Source: Kalaharituber pfeilii (Eukaryota; Ascomycota; Pezizomycetes; Pezizales; Pezizaceae). Taken from it: DNA of 64,000 nucleotides. How positions within the stretch are numbered: position 1 is the stretch's first letter; each line of letters opens with the position of its first letter. This document shows positions 24,271 through 33,874 of the stretch, in pieces. Below the pieces are notes generated by a model. It searched no databases, was not told the DNA's origin, and worked only from the letters and a program-made list of their open reading frames with translations. The stretch lies in assembly GCA_015179045.1 (NCBI GenBank), contig WHUZ01000091.1, forward strand, positions 62,001 through 126,000, written 5' to 3'. The position numbers were made by a program, and so were the translations under genes.

Positions 24271-24589
24271 GATATGAAGTCATACTTTATGTCTAGTGTG
24301 GGTGAGCATCCTGAAGCTATGACGCAAAATGATGAGTGGAATTCAGAGTTACATAACTTTTACGTCAAAATGGAAGGATTGGATTTGTAGTTAGAATGGG
24401 TCTTGCAAATATAAAAATGGATGGATACTGTATTCTGTGGGAAATAGTCAGAGCTACTAGGATTTTACAGTCGCGACAGCGGCGCGCGACTGAGCAAGAG
24501 CTAAGCGACATTCTAGCAGTTATCGCCCAAGTACGGGAACGGGAGTGTGCGACGCGGTCCCAGTGGAGCGACATTCCAAAGCCCCAGAG
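24271..24589. other. Downstream flank of gene 1, start of the repeat array
   Basis: AT-rich 3' flank, then degenerate array-like words from about 24470 (GTCGCGACAGCGGCGCGCGAC). The phrase AGTTATCGCCCAAGT here recurs as GGTTGTCGCTCAAGTG near 26315, after the Copia fragment. Confidence 0.5.
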
Positions 24590-25335
24590 CGACGGGGTCG
24601 CGCGACAGCCCAAGGGTGGAGCGACGGGGTCGCGCGACAGTCCAAGGGTGGGGCGACAAGGTCGCGCGACAGCCCAAGGGTGGGGCGACGGGGTCGCGCG
24701 ACAGCCCAAGGGTGGAGCGACGGGGTCGCGCGACAGCCTAAGGGAGGAGCGACAAGGTCGCGCGACAGCCTAAGGGTGGAGCGACAAGGTCGCGCGACAG
24801 CCCAAGGGTGGGGCGACGGGGTCGCGCGACAGCCCAAGGGTGGAGCGACGGGGTCGCGCGACAGCCTAAGGGAGGAGCGACAGCCTAAGGGTGGAGCGAC
24901 GGGGTCGCGCGACAGCCTAAGGGAGGAGCGACAAGGTCGCGCGACAGCCTAAGGGTGGAGCGACAAGGTCGCGCGACAGCCCAAGGGTGGGGCGACGGGG
25001 TCGCGCGACAGCCCAAGGGTGGAGCGACGGGGTCGCGCGACAGCCTAAGGGAGGAGCGACAGCCTAAGGGTGGAGCGACGGGGTCGCGCGACAGCCTAAG
25101 GGAGGAGCGACAAGGTCGCGCGACAGCCTAAGGGTGGAGCGACAAGGTCGCGCGACAGCCCAAGGGTGGGGCGACGGGGTCGCGCGACAGCCCAAGGGTG
25201 GAGCGACGGGGTCGCGCGACCCCCCAAGGGTGGAGCGACAGCCTAAGGGTGGAGCGACAAGGTCGCGCGACAAGGTCGCGCGACAGCCCAAGGGTGGGGC
25301 GACGGGGTCGCGCGACAGCCCAAGGGTGGAGCGGG
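24590..25335 (+). repeat. Array 1 of a 32-bp repeat (GTCGCGCGAC-AGCCYAAGGGTGGRGCGAC)
   Basis: The period is 32 bp (for example GTCGCGCGAC at 24597, 24629 and 24661). The unit is a perfect 10-bp palindrome followed by AGCC(C/T)AAGGGTGG(A/G)GCGAC and GGG or AAG. There are about 23 units, a few missing the palindrome. Because 32 is not a multiple of three, the array is read in all three frames as a 32-aa repeat without stops, which creates long spurious ORFs. A palindromic core in a regular array is what a protein-binding iteron looks like. Confidence 0.93.
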
Positions 25336-26257
25336 TATACAAGAAGAAGTTGAATGCTGATGGCAGCACTCGTTTCAAGGCTCGCCTTGTCATCAAAGGC
25401 TATGAGCAGGTGGAAGGTGTTGACTATGATGAAACCTTCGCACCTGTAGCTAAATTTGCTACACTGAGAATTCTTTTTGCTATGGCAGCTGAGCATGACG
25501 GGGATATTGACCAGTGGGATGTAGTAACTGCATTCCTAAACCCAAGTCTAGACGAAGAGGTATATATGGCACAGCCCGAAGGGTTTGCTTGTGGAAGTGG
25601 TGTTTGCAAACTCAAAAAGGCTCTATATGGTCTAAAGCAGGCCTCCAGAGCATGGTACTCAGATATTGATGCATATCTTACATCCATTTGCTTCACACGC
25701 TCTTCCGAAGATGCTAATCTATATATTATGGCTGATGAAAAGGTCTTTCTCTTGCTATGGGTTGATGATATCCTTATATTTGCTCCCAAGGAGAGTATAG
25801 CAAGTGCACGTGTCAAAGATCAGCTCCAAAAGAAGTACAAGATGACGCATCTTGGGCCAGCATGTATGTTCATCGGCATCGAAATTACTCGAGATCGTGC
25901 CAAACGTACTATACATCTTCATCAAAGCAGATACACCACCTCTATACTTGAGCATTTTGGTATGCAAAACAGCAAAGGATTATCAACACCCATGGAGGCC
26001 AATGTTCGTCTATCTAGCACCATAAATTCTGCACTTTTAAGCCCTGAGGATACTCGTACCTATCAGTCAATAGTTGGGAAGTTAATGTATGCTATGCTGG
26101 GAACACGACCTGATCTTGCCTATGCAGTATCAACTCTTGGACAATTCAATGCATCCCCCTCTACTCTTCACATGGCTGCAGCAAAACGTACTCTTCGATA
26201 CCTACAGTACACCAAGCACTATGGCCTTGTGTTTATTTTAATGGGCGCAGCAATTTC
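25336..26257 (+). mobile_element. Copia-type reverse transcriptase fragment inserted in array 1
   Basis: A continuous open frame encodes the Copia RT core: RFKARLVIKGYEQ, FAPVAKFATLR, QWDVVTAFLNP, EEVYMAQPEGF, KKALYGLKQASRAWY, the YVDD-box equivalent LLWVDDILIFA, then KKYKMTHLGPA and TYQSIVGKLMYA. After KHYGLVF the sequence jumps to a downstream RNase H word (ILMGAAIS), so it has an internal deletion. There are no LTRs. The 5-bp word GCGGG flanks it (25331-25335, 26258-26262), like a TSD. It has no stop codons, so it is recent, or it was captured as a piece. It is unlikely to act alone. Confidence 0.88.
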
Positions 26258-26375
26258 GCGGGTGGGGCGACGGGGTGCGCAACAGCCTAAGGGTGGAGCG
26301 ATAGTCTTGGCGGTTGTCGCTCAAGTGTGAAAACGGGGTCGCGCGACAGCCCAAGGGTGGAGCGACAGTCCACAA
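26258..26375 (+). repeat. Remainder of array 1 after the Copia fragment
   Basis: About three degenerate 32-bp units (GTGGGGCGACGGGGTGCGC, GGGGTCGCGCGACAGCCCAAG), continuing array 1 in the same orientation. Confidence 0.8.
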
Positions 26376-26499
26376 CGCTCAATACGTGTGAGGGTGCAAA
26401 CGTGTCGGAGAGATTACTAGGCGATAGGTAAGTGTTACTCCTGGCTTTAGATCAGGACTCTAATAAGTACAAAAGATTAGAGCGACACGGAGTGCAAGG

Positions 26500-28976
26500 A
26501 TGTCTGCCCAGACTATTCTGAACGACATATTGCAGCCAGCAGGGGATTTAGCTTTCGAAAGAGACCATAGTCAAAATAGGGCTTGGTATAGATCTGTGGA
26601 TCGTATGAAGGAGAGCGCTGAAGCATGGGTGCATGAGATACCACGGATTGAAGAGGCACTCATGAACCGCGCAATGGCTCGAAATATACATATAACTATC
26701 AAGGACTGGCAGATTGATAGCTGCGGCCAAGTGCTTGCTACGCGGGATTGCATTGTCAATGTTCGAACGGGGGGTGGCAAGACCCTTTGCTACAGGTTGC
26801 CCGCCATCATCAATCCAGACCAATGTATATTGGTTATTGTACCACTATTAGCACTGATGGAAGACTTAGTAACCTCTGACAAAAAATGGGGGATCAATTC
26901 ATGCCATATCTGTGCAGACACAGTAAGGGAGAATCCACAGCTTATAGGATCCATCGTTGGAGGCAATTACCAAGTTGTCTATATGTGCCCCGAATTTGCA
27001 CGTGCAGACAATGTCGATTTTCAAAGGATTGTAGGATACAGGGGAAATAAACAAAGCATATTCAAGAATCAGCTCGGTTTAATCGTTGTGGACGAGTGTC
27101 ACTTAGTATATGCTTGGTAAGGCTAGGGCATTTGTTTGGAACTTAGAACCTTAACTAAAATTGTCTTATAGGAATGAATTTCGCCCCAAATATGCGAACA
27201 TTGGATTATTGCGCGCCTTCTTTCGCAAAGTGCCTATAATGGCAATGTCCGCCACTCTCCCGCCACATATCATGGCGTATATTCATCGATCATTAAGATT
27301 GGCGAAACCAGCCTCATTGATACAGATGTCTGTCGATCGCCCAAATATATACTTATGCAGTCGCATGATTCAAAAGAATAAGAAAACCTTTGAAGATTTA
27401 GCCTTTCTCATACCTAATCATTTAGCCTCCGCCTTGGATATTCCTAAAACCATAGTATTTGTGGACTCCAAACCAGATGTTTGTAAGGTTACGAATTTTT
27501 TGATTTCGAAATTGCCAGCAGCTCTCCGGAATCGTCAGGACATCGTAATGGATTATTCCACAATCCATAGCACAGAGCGCAGATCTCAGGTGTTGGACCA
27601 GTTCCGTGAGGATTCTGAACATAGGTAAGGTCATCTTATTAGTACAAGTTTGATTAAGGAAATCAGCTAATATATTCAAATCAGAATCCTAGTTGTCACG
27701 GAGGCCGCTGCAATGGGTGTAGATATCCCCGATGTAGTGCGTGTTGTTCAATGGGGCTTAACATCTTGGGTTAATATGCTCACACTTTGGCAAAGGCTTG
27801 GGAGAGCGGGTCGGGACCCCGGGGTCCAAGCTGTGGGCATCATTTTCTATACGAAACCACTGCTCGTCAAAGCCACGGAAAATTCACCCTTTATAGGAGC
27901 CCGCTTGAGTGCGGAACATGAAGATGCTAAACAGGCACTGGACATGGCAATTGCCAGCGACATGGGTCAATTGAAGGAAACTATGAATGGTCTGTGCAAT
28001 GGATCTCATGAGCAGTTTACCAAAAAAGATCCTAGGTCGAATCAGAGTTTCGGCAGCTTATGGGCCATTAACACAACTGGATGTCTCCGCAAGGCATTCA
28101 TGAAGTATTTTGCGTGCGAAAGCGAACTCCTAAATGCTGCCACTTGCTGCGATCGACACGGAGCTAATCCGTCGACAGCCATTGCACAACTATTACCACC
28201 ACTTGAGGAACTCTTATCCAAAGACAATGCTCTTCAAACCGGGCACCCTCACGCAAAAAAACATATATACTCAACTCCGGAACAGTATGATGCTGTCCGT
28301 AAAATACTTGAGAAATTTAGGTCTCGTTTATGGTCTGCCCTACTATGGCGAGAAAATCCCCAGGACAGAGTGGACGCAGGACTCTTTGCGCCTACGGGCG
28401 CAGAGGTGTACCTCTCCGATGATGATATCCACCTCTTGGCTCGAAAGGCGCCCATGATATCTTCTCTAGAATTGCTTCAAAAGCACTTCGGGCTACGTAA
28501 TGTCTCAAAATATTCACCTTTGGGCCCATATGTCGACCATCTCTGGAAAATGATTCATTATACATGTCTCAATGTCGGAAACAATATTGCCAATGGATAC
28601 GTTCTCCCTGTACCTCAGAAACAAACTTCAACCGTGGAGATCGCCAAAACTCGTGGTCGCCCGCGGAAGATTATGGATCCTTCAAGGGCAGAAGAGCAAC
28701 GCCTTTTGCGAAACCAGAAGCAGAGAGAGCGCTACCATAAGCATAAAGCTGCTCGTTCAGCCGCTGCCCAACCTAGCATATTTCAGGTACGAATTAGGCT
28801 TTGTAGTCTCATCTTTCACTGCGCATACTAACAGAACCTAGGATGAGACAGCCATTACAGAGTCTTCTGAGGCGCTTTCTACGATGCATGTTCCACCAAA
28901 ACCTCAAGCATTACAAGAGATTATCAATGAAGCCGGTACTTCCCGCTCGCGTGGTATTAAACGAAAGGCACCTTGA
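26500..28976 (+). CDS. RecQ-like superfamily II DNA helicase, gene 2 of the helicase transposon
   Basis: Four exons: 26500-27116, 27172-27624, 27685-28786 and 28842-28976. Introns are 55, 60 and 55 nt, all GT-AG, and all preserve frame (768 aa). Motifs in order: motif 0 (DWQIDSCGQVLATRD), Walker A TGGGKT at residues 90-95, VPLLALMEDLV, DECH at 198-201 (DEAH/DExH in classical RecQ), SATLP, a second RecA-like domain (TIVFVDSK), AMGVDIPDVVRVVQWG, and QRLGRAGRD at 393-401. The C-terminus carries an AT-hook-like RGRPRK (residues 680-685) and a basic segment. RecQ enzymes unwind DNA 3'-5' using ATP. A position inside a TIR element, between repeat arrays, argues that it serves transposition rather than host repair. 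No RQC or HRDC domain is evident. No frame lesions. Confidence 0.92.
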
Positions 28977-29216
28977 AGCTCAAGGTTGACAATATCTTGA
29001 CTCTTCTCGATACCGTTTTGAAACACTACCCATAATGATCAGTTTCGCTTTTAAGCTACATGAGCTTGATCTTTCGGTTAGAAGATATATGCATACCTCT
29101 CTGTATTTTATCTCCTTCTCAGCTTCTTGTGTATACTACTTAAGTAAATTCAACTCTAGCTATTCCTTGACTTAATCATCCTCCCAATCACTATCTAGAT
29201 CAATATACAAATCATC
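28971..29216. repeat. 245-bp direct duplication, copy 1 (convergent gene ends)
   Basis: From CCTTGAAGCTCAAGG to CAATATACAAATCATC. It is nearly identical to 29841-30083, apart from two 6-bp indels and a few substitutions. It spans the helicase stop codon and, on the minus strand, the last 14 codons of the DUF6589 protein plus stop. Array 2 lies exactly between the copies. Confidence 0.93.
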
Positions 29217-29840
29217 TCGCGCGACCTTGTCGCCCCACCCTTGGGCTGTCGCGCGACCTTGTCGCTCCACCCTTAGGCTGTCGCTCCACCCTTGGGCTGT
29301 CGCGCGACCTTGTCGCTCCACCCTTAGGCTGTCGCTCCACCCTTGGGGGGTCGCGCGACCCCGTCGCTCCACCCTTGGGCTGTCGCGCGTCCTTGTCGCT
29401 CCACCCTTAGGCTGTCGCGCGACCCCGTCGCTCCACCCTTGGGCTGTCGCGCGACCTTGTCGCTCCTCCCTTAGGCTGTCGCGCGACCCCGTCGCTCCAC
29501 CCTTGGGCTGTCGCGCGACCCCGTCGCCCCACCCTTGGGCTGTCGCGCGACCCCGTCGCTCCACCCTTAGGCTGTCGCGCGACCTTGTCGCTCCACCCTT
29601 AGGCTGTCGCGCGACCTTGTCGCTCCACCCTTAGGCTGTCGCGCGACCCCGTCGCTCCACCCTTAGGCTGTCGCGCGACCTTGTCGCTCCACCCTTAGGC
29701 TGTCGCGCGACCTTGTCGCTCCACCCTTAGGCTGTCGCGCGACCTTGTCGCTCCACCCTTAGGCTGTCGCGCGACCTTGTCGCTCCACCCTTAGGCTGTC
29801 GCGCGACCCCGTCGCTCCACCCTTGGGGGGTCGCGCGACC
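29217..29840 (-). repeat. Array 2 of the 32-bp repeat, inverted relative to array 1
   Basis: About 19-20 units of the same 32-bp sequence in reverse complement (GTCGCTCCACCCTTAGGCTG then TCGCGCGACC). A rare variant with GACCCCCCAAGGG occurs in both arrays (25217 region; 29341 and 29821 regions), so the arrays have exchanged sequence. Arrays 1 and 2 form an inverted pair around the helicase gene. Confidence 0.93.
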
Positions 29841-30083
29841 CCTTGAAGCTCAAGGTTGACAATATCTTGACTCTTCTCGATATCATACCGTTTTGAAACA
29901 CTACCCATAATGATCAGTTTCGCTTTTAAGCTACATGAGCTTGATACTTCGGTTAGAAGATACCTCTCTGTATTTTGTCTCCTTCTCAGCTTCTTGTGTA
30001 TACTACTTAAGTAAATTCAACTCTAGCTATTCCTTGACTTAATCATCCTCCCAATCACTATCTAGATCAATATACAAATCATC
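29841..30083. repeat. 245-bp direct duplication, copy 2
   Basis: The partner of 28971-29216. This copy holds the true in-frame 3' end of the DUF6589-type gene (stop at 30039-30041). Confidence 0.93.
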
Positions 30084-33015
30084 AAGCTGCAGACCTAACA
30101 AGTCATCTAGTTCTTCTCCGATATGCATACCTTCCTCTTCCTCATCTCTTTGTTCATCAGAACTTTCTCCTTCGTCTGCTTCTACCTCGTCCACTTCATC
30201 TTCAACCAGTTCGCCTGATGCTCTTGCTTCCAATGCCTGTCCAACTTTTTTCGGCAAAATCATCATACCCTGGTAGTAGCAATCTACTGTTGGTTTGATA
30301 CGATGTGGGACTGTTCCACCACAGCTATCCACAGTGGTACGGCCCTCTTTCCACGTAAACAAGTCCTCCTCTAATAATATTCGGATTAACAGTTCTCTAT
30401 CCTTACTAACATCCACTCTACTATGCCGTGAGCCATATGTTTGGGCACCTGCGCTACTATGAACGTTGAATTTAAGGTCCCTAAAACTCATAATATTGCG
30501 GGAGATGTCTTCCAAGTGGAATCTTTTCGACTGCCATGTTCCGCGTGGGTTATAATCTTGTTTAATATGCCTGACTGCAATCTCACAGATCTCATCCACT
30601 CCAACATAGCCTCCTATATATATCTTATCAGCTACATTCTCAGCTTTATCTATCAGTACTCCATTCCTTACCTGGTCGGCCGGTCAGATTCTGCAATATA
30701 TTTTCTCTCCACATTTGACGATACCAAGAAGTCCATACACACTTGCGATCAATTGCTTGCTCAAGCAACTCTTGTGCATAGTTATGATTACCGCCTCCAT
30801 GGAATAGCACGCATAGGAAATCTTTGCAATGTTCGAGTGCTCCGGTATCTCCATTCTTCATAGAGGTATACTGCCACTTATATATTATCAAATGCTGCAG
30901 TAGAAGCATGATATTTTCATGCACAATATCTCTCTTCTTATCTCCAAATTCCTCGATTTTTTTTGCTCTCTGTTTCAGGAACCTTTCTTGTTCTGGTGTT
31001 CTCAGCCCCTTCGGCAAAAGCTTAATCTCTGTTGCTTGCCGCGCATATTCAGACCTCCCATATTCTTCAGCCCGCTTTCTCAACAGTGACACCTTTCGCA
31101 TTGCAAAGATATCACTAATAATTCCTTTGATCTCTTTATTCCAATCAACTTTTTCTAGTGCTGACTTTAGTGCTGACATAGTTTTTGCATTTAATTTTGT
31201 CATCACTGCAACAAGCAACAGTGTATTCCAGCACCAGCATCAGAAACCGATGACATGCATGAAATTCTGGTTTTTCACCTCCGAGTTTCTCCCTTCCGAG
31301 AACCAATATCATTCGTGCCAATGATGCTGGTTCGCGACCACCCTTTTCACCCATGTTGATACCCATAATCAGCTGTTGCAAGCACATTGTGATGTGCAGT
31401 TCACCATTCCATTGGCTAATATATTTTAACCTTCGATGTATGAGATCTCGTACTCGGAGCTGCTGTGCACTTCTTTGTCGATTGGTTGTCAATTGATCTC
31501 CACCATATGGTACTACTCTTTCCATTAACTCCACCTCTTGAACCCCTAGTTCTTTATTAATATGTTCAATTACTGCAATATTTCCCTCAATAGTTCCCTC
31601 CTCCTGATCTTGTGTTGATAGCACATATATCTCTGAACGCAAGTGATCCATTTGATATATTTCTGGAACTTCCATCGGCTTTAACTTCAGCTCATTCCGT
31701 GCCATATTTTCCTCTGCAAACACCTTGCAGACTTTGAGTTATATAACCAGCAACAAACTGAGGCCAAAGCTCTACCATATCGCGGTACCCAATTACCATC
31801 ATTGGATCCACATTAACCCAATCAACGTCCTTCAGAAAACACAATCCTCGTGGTAATCCAATACCATCAAGGGTTATATCATCAACTTGAAGGTCTATAT
31901 CATTTTTTATGATTTCAGGCAAACGCAACATGCTTGCAGCCACAACTGTATGCTTGTACAATACAGTTCGATTGGTCAAACTTTGTTCTCCAACATGACC
32001 CTTCTGAACCAAATTGTCATACATTATTGCAAATGCCTCTCCACCTCGTATCCGACTGCGGATTTCGTCTATTACAGCTGTTCCGTTTGCCTTGATTGCA
32101 TTCACGATCGTAGGATAAGATACTGACAGTCCTATCTTATTTAGTACTGCTATCGGGCGCTTTGGAACTTTCATTATCTAAATACTATTCAGCTACTCTG
32201 AATTCAATATCAAAGGAACTAGGGGTGTTACCTCCAAATACATTCCCATGAACGTCTGAAATGCATTAATCTTTTGAGATCGTCCAAACAATAATATAGA
32301 AACTGCAGCTGATATCATTAAATCCCTATTCTTAAACCGTCGCTTATTTTTGAGACCTATATATTCTGTATACTCCTCTGGATCCATATTTGCCCTCTCA
32401 TTTTCAATCTCTTCCTCATTTTCATTGTTTTCTGGATCATCCTTTCCATTTTGATTCTTAAATACCAATTCTCGAAATAACTTGATTAGAAATGGCGCAC
32501 GCTTAGTATATACTGTCATGAATCGATTCCATGTAAATGACCGACAATCCTCTGGGTTTATCGCCTTTGCTGGCTTCATCAACTCCTTACATCTTGTAAG
32601 CTCCTCAAATTCCTTTTCTAATATCTCTTGAACTATGTCCCTAGTTGCCATTTGAATTGTTCTTTCGAGTTTGTTTCTCTGGAGTAGTGCTAACCCCCGA
32701 TTGCTACTTAGCTCCCTTGCTCTGTCTAGTAGCTTCCGCAACACAATCTCAACCTCGTCTGGGTGCTGTAGAAAAAACCCCTACTCGACGTTTTATACGT
32801 TCATCTTCTTCGTTGAAGAATGCACATAATAAACTTCCCACAGTGAATCCCTGTCTGCTCGCATATACAAGTACCCGATGCAACTTATCAGCTGTTGTAT
32901 CTTCTGCATTCTCCGCCAGGTTCTGATTCTCTGCTGGAATGTCTCTTTGATTGCTTCCTCCACCTCGATTAATAATTGGCCTGCCTTCTGTAACTGTTCC
33001 TGGTCGCGGTGGCAT
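30039..33015 (-). pseudogene. DUF6589-type protein, probable DDE transposase, gene 3 of the helicase transposon (frame-broken)
   Basis: The minus-strand start is at 33015 (MPPRPGTVTEG). Open blocks: 33015-32770, 32766-32232, 32177-31727, 31724-31205, 31218-30675 and 30660-30039. A good 54-nt intron (32231-32178, GTAACA...TTTAG) joins two of them. The other junctions are 1-2 nt frame changes: an A6 run at 32772-32777, TT at 31725-31726, near 31213, and near 30655-30680. The last could instead be a 58-nt intron, 30671-30614. Conserved words: LSVSYPTIV, IMYDNL (Asp at 32016-32018), VPYGGDQLTTNR (Asp at 31496-31498), GREKLGGEKPEFHACHRF, NLTGRPG, and AENVADKI (Glu at 30639-30641). GDQLT is the hallmark I associate with fungal DUF6589. 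The D, D, E spacing suggests an RNase H-fold transposase, an inference. The C-terminus is acidic. Confidence 0.82.
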
Positions 33016-33221
33016 CACTTGATCGTGGTTTGGATGTCGTAATTGCTTAGAGGCCAGTTTCTATGATGAGTTGGAGTACAGCTCTAGGATTGAATGTTGT
33101 CGCGAAAGGACAGTTTCATCCGATACTATACTAGTCTATACTAGGTGAGTTTCACTAGCGTCAGGCATGTCGGCGACTCCAGTAGGCCGTCGCCGACATT
33201 TGCCCTTGGCTACTCTATGGC

Positions 33222-33318
33222 GTCGCGCACATTTTATTCCAGACGTTCTCCCACGAAGCAACCGCGTAGTGTGGAGTAGCTTAGTCAGCCGCTAAGCGGT
33301 AGTCTGGTTCGAGACTGG
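33222..33318 (-). repeat. Right 97-bp terminal inverted repeat
   Basis: Exact reverse complement of 21646-21742. Just inside it, 33168-33198 holds a perfect 10-bp inverted repeat TGTCGGCGAC...GTCGCCGACA with an 11-nt loop, related in sequence to the array palindrome. Confidence 0.95.
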
Positions 33319-33325
33319 ACAATAC

Positions 33326-33534
33326 CCTCAAATTAGAATTGGGCTGCTACCTGTTAATTTCTGACATCTATTCCGTTTTCCGTTGTGGCTGTATGCTGTG
33401 ATCATTTTCTTACCTAACAAAATTTATTCGTGATATACTGACGTGACTCACTTCATGGCATACCATAGGAGTGGCGGCCAAGCAATTCTAAAGTGAAGGC
33501 CTGAGCGATCGTTGCCTGAAGCGACATTTTTGTT
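33326..33534. other. Flank of the helicase transposon
   Basis: Nothing recognised apart from the right TSD immediately before it. Confidence 0.4.
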
Positions 33535-33569
33535 CACTTGACCCCGCGTAGAGGCTAACAGCCTATGGC

Positions 33570-33618
<49 letters not shown>

Positions 33619-33651
33619 CATTACTCGCATACCGCCTATCAGGCTACGGCG
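33535..33651 (-). mobile_element. Two adjoining ultra-short retroposons (family 2, then family 1)
   Basis: A minus-oriented family 2 core (TTCACTTGACCCCGCG...GCCTATGGCAGGG) is followed directly by a ~48-nt T run and a minus-oriented family 1 core (CATTACTCGCATACCGCC...GGCTACGGCGAGG). This suggests one inserted beside or into the other. Confidence 0.75.
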
Positions 33652-33874
33652 AGGTGTTAAGTACAGAATGTGTAAATCGCAGATGATAGATAAGGAAAGA
33701 GTGTAAAGGAAAAATAATACTCGATAGAAATCAGCTAACTCGCTGCCCTATGGCAGGGAGCTCGAAGCCGGCATTGCGGCAGCCATATATACTTTCTTTG
33801 CTAGATATTCAAGTAAACAGCGCAACTCAATCCAATTCCTGTTCCTCAGAGCCCCGCCATAGCCAACGATCGCC

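Larger units (their letters stand above)
21646..33318. mobile_element. 11.67-kb TIR DNA transposon encoding a RecQ-like helicase and a DUF6589-type protein (AcademH-like)
   Basis: Perfect 97-bp inverted repeats bound the element (21646-21742 and 33222-33318). Flanks share ACAATAC (21639-21645, 33319-33325); because the TIR starts CC and ends GG, the shared word can be read as up to 10 bp (GACAATACCC), so the TSD is 7-10 bp. Contents in order: an acidic protein gene (+), array 1 of a 32-bp repeat with a Copia fragment in it, a RecQ-like helicase gene (+), a 245-bp duplication around array 2 (inverted), and the DUF6589-type gene (-). Two genes look intact; the DUF6589 gene has frame breaks. Subterminal regions share ACTAGTCTA and ACTAGCG words and GTCG-N-CGAC palindromes. 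I recall helicase-bearing Academ transposons (AcademH) from fungi and animals; assignment is inference. Confidence 0.92.

Noticed and set aside
24590..25335. CRISPR array
   Set aside because: Repeats are contiguous with no unique spacers, and the genome is eukaryotic.
24396..25396. Long ORFs across the repeat arrays on both strands
   Set aside because: A 32-bp unit without stops is open in several frames automatically; there is no codon bias or domain.
25134..26330. 398-aa ORF as a real fusion protein
   Set aside because: The N-terminal part is array sequence read in frame and the rest is a deleted Copia fragment. The start codon is arbitrary.
26500..28976. Host telomere-linked or repair RecQ helicase gene
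   Set aside because: It lies inside a TIR-bounded element with other element genes; there are no telomeric repeats nearby and no RQC/HRDC domain visible.
30614..30671. 58-nt intron in the DUF6589 gene
   Set aside because: Splice signals and phase are acceptable, but the skipped sequence (AENVADKIYI) looks conserved and coding, so a frameshift is preferred. Not excluded.
21646..33318. Starship-type giant element
   Set aside because: No DUF3435 tyrosine recombinase at an end. Long perfect TIRs, a TSD of 7-10 bp and a DDE-like gene point to a TIR transposon.
33448..33630. Lys-rich minus ORF
   Set aside because: Produced by a long T run of a retroposon tail.
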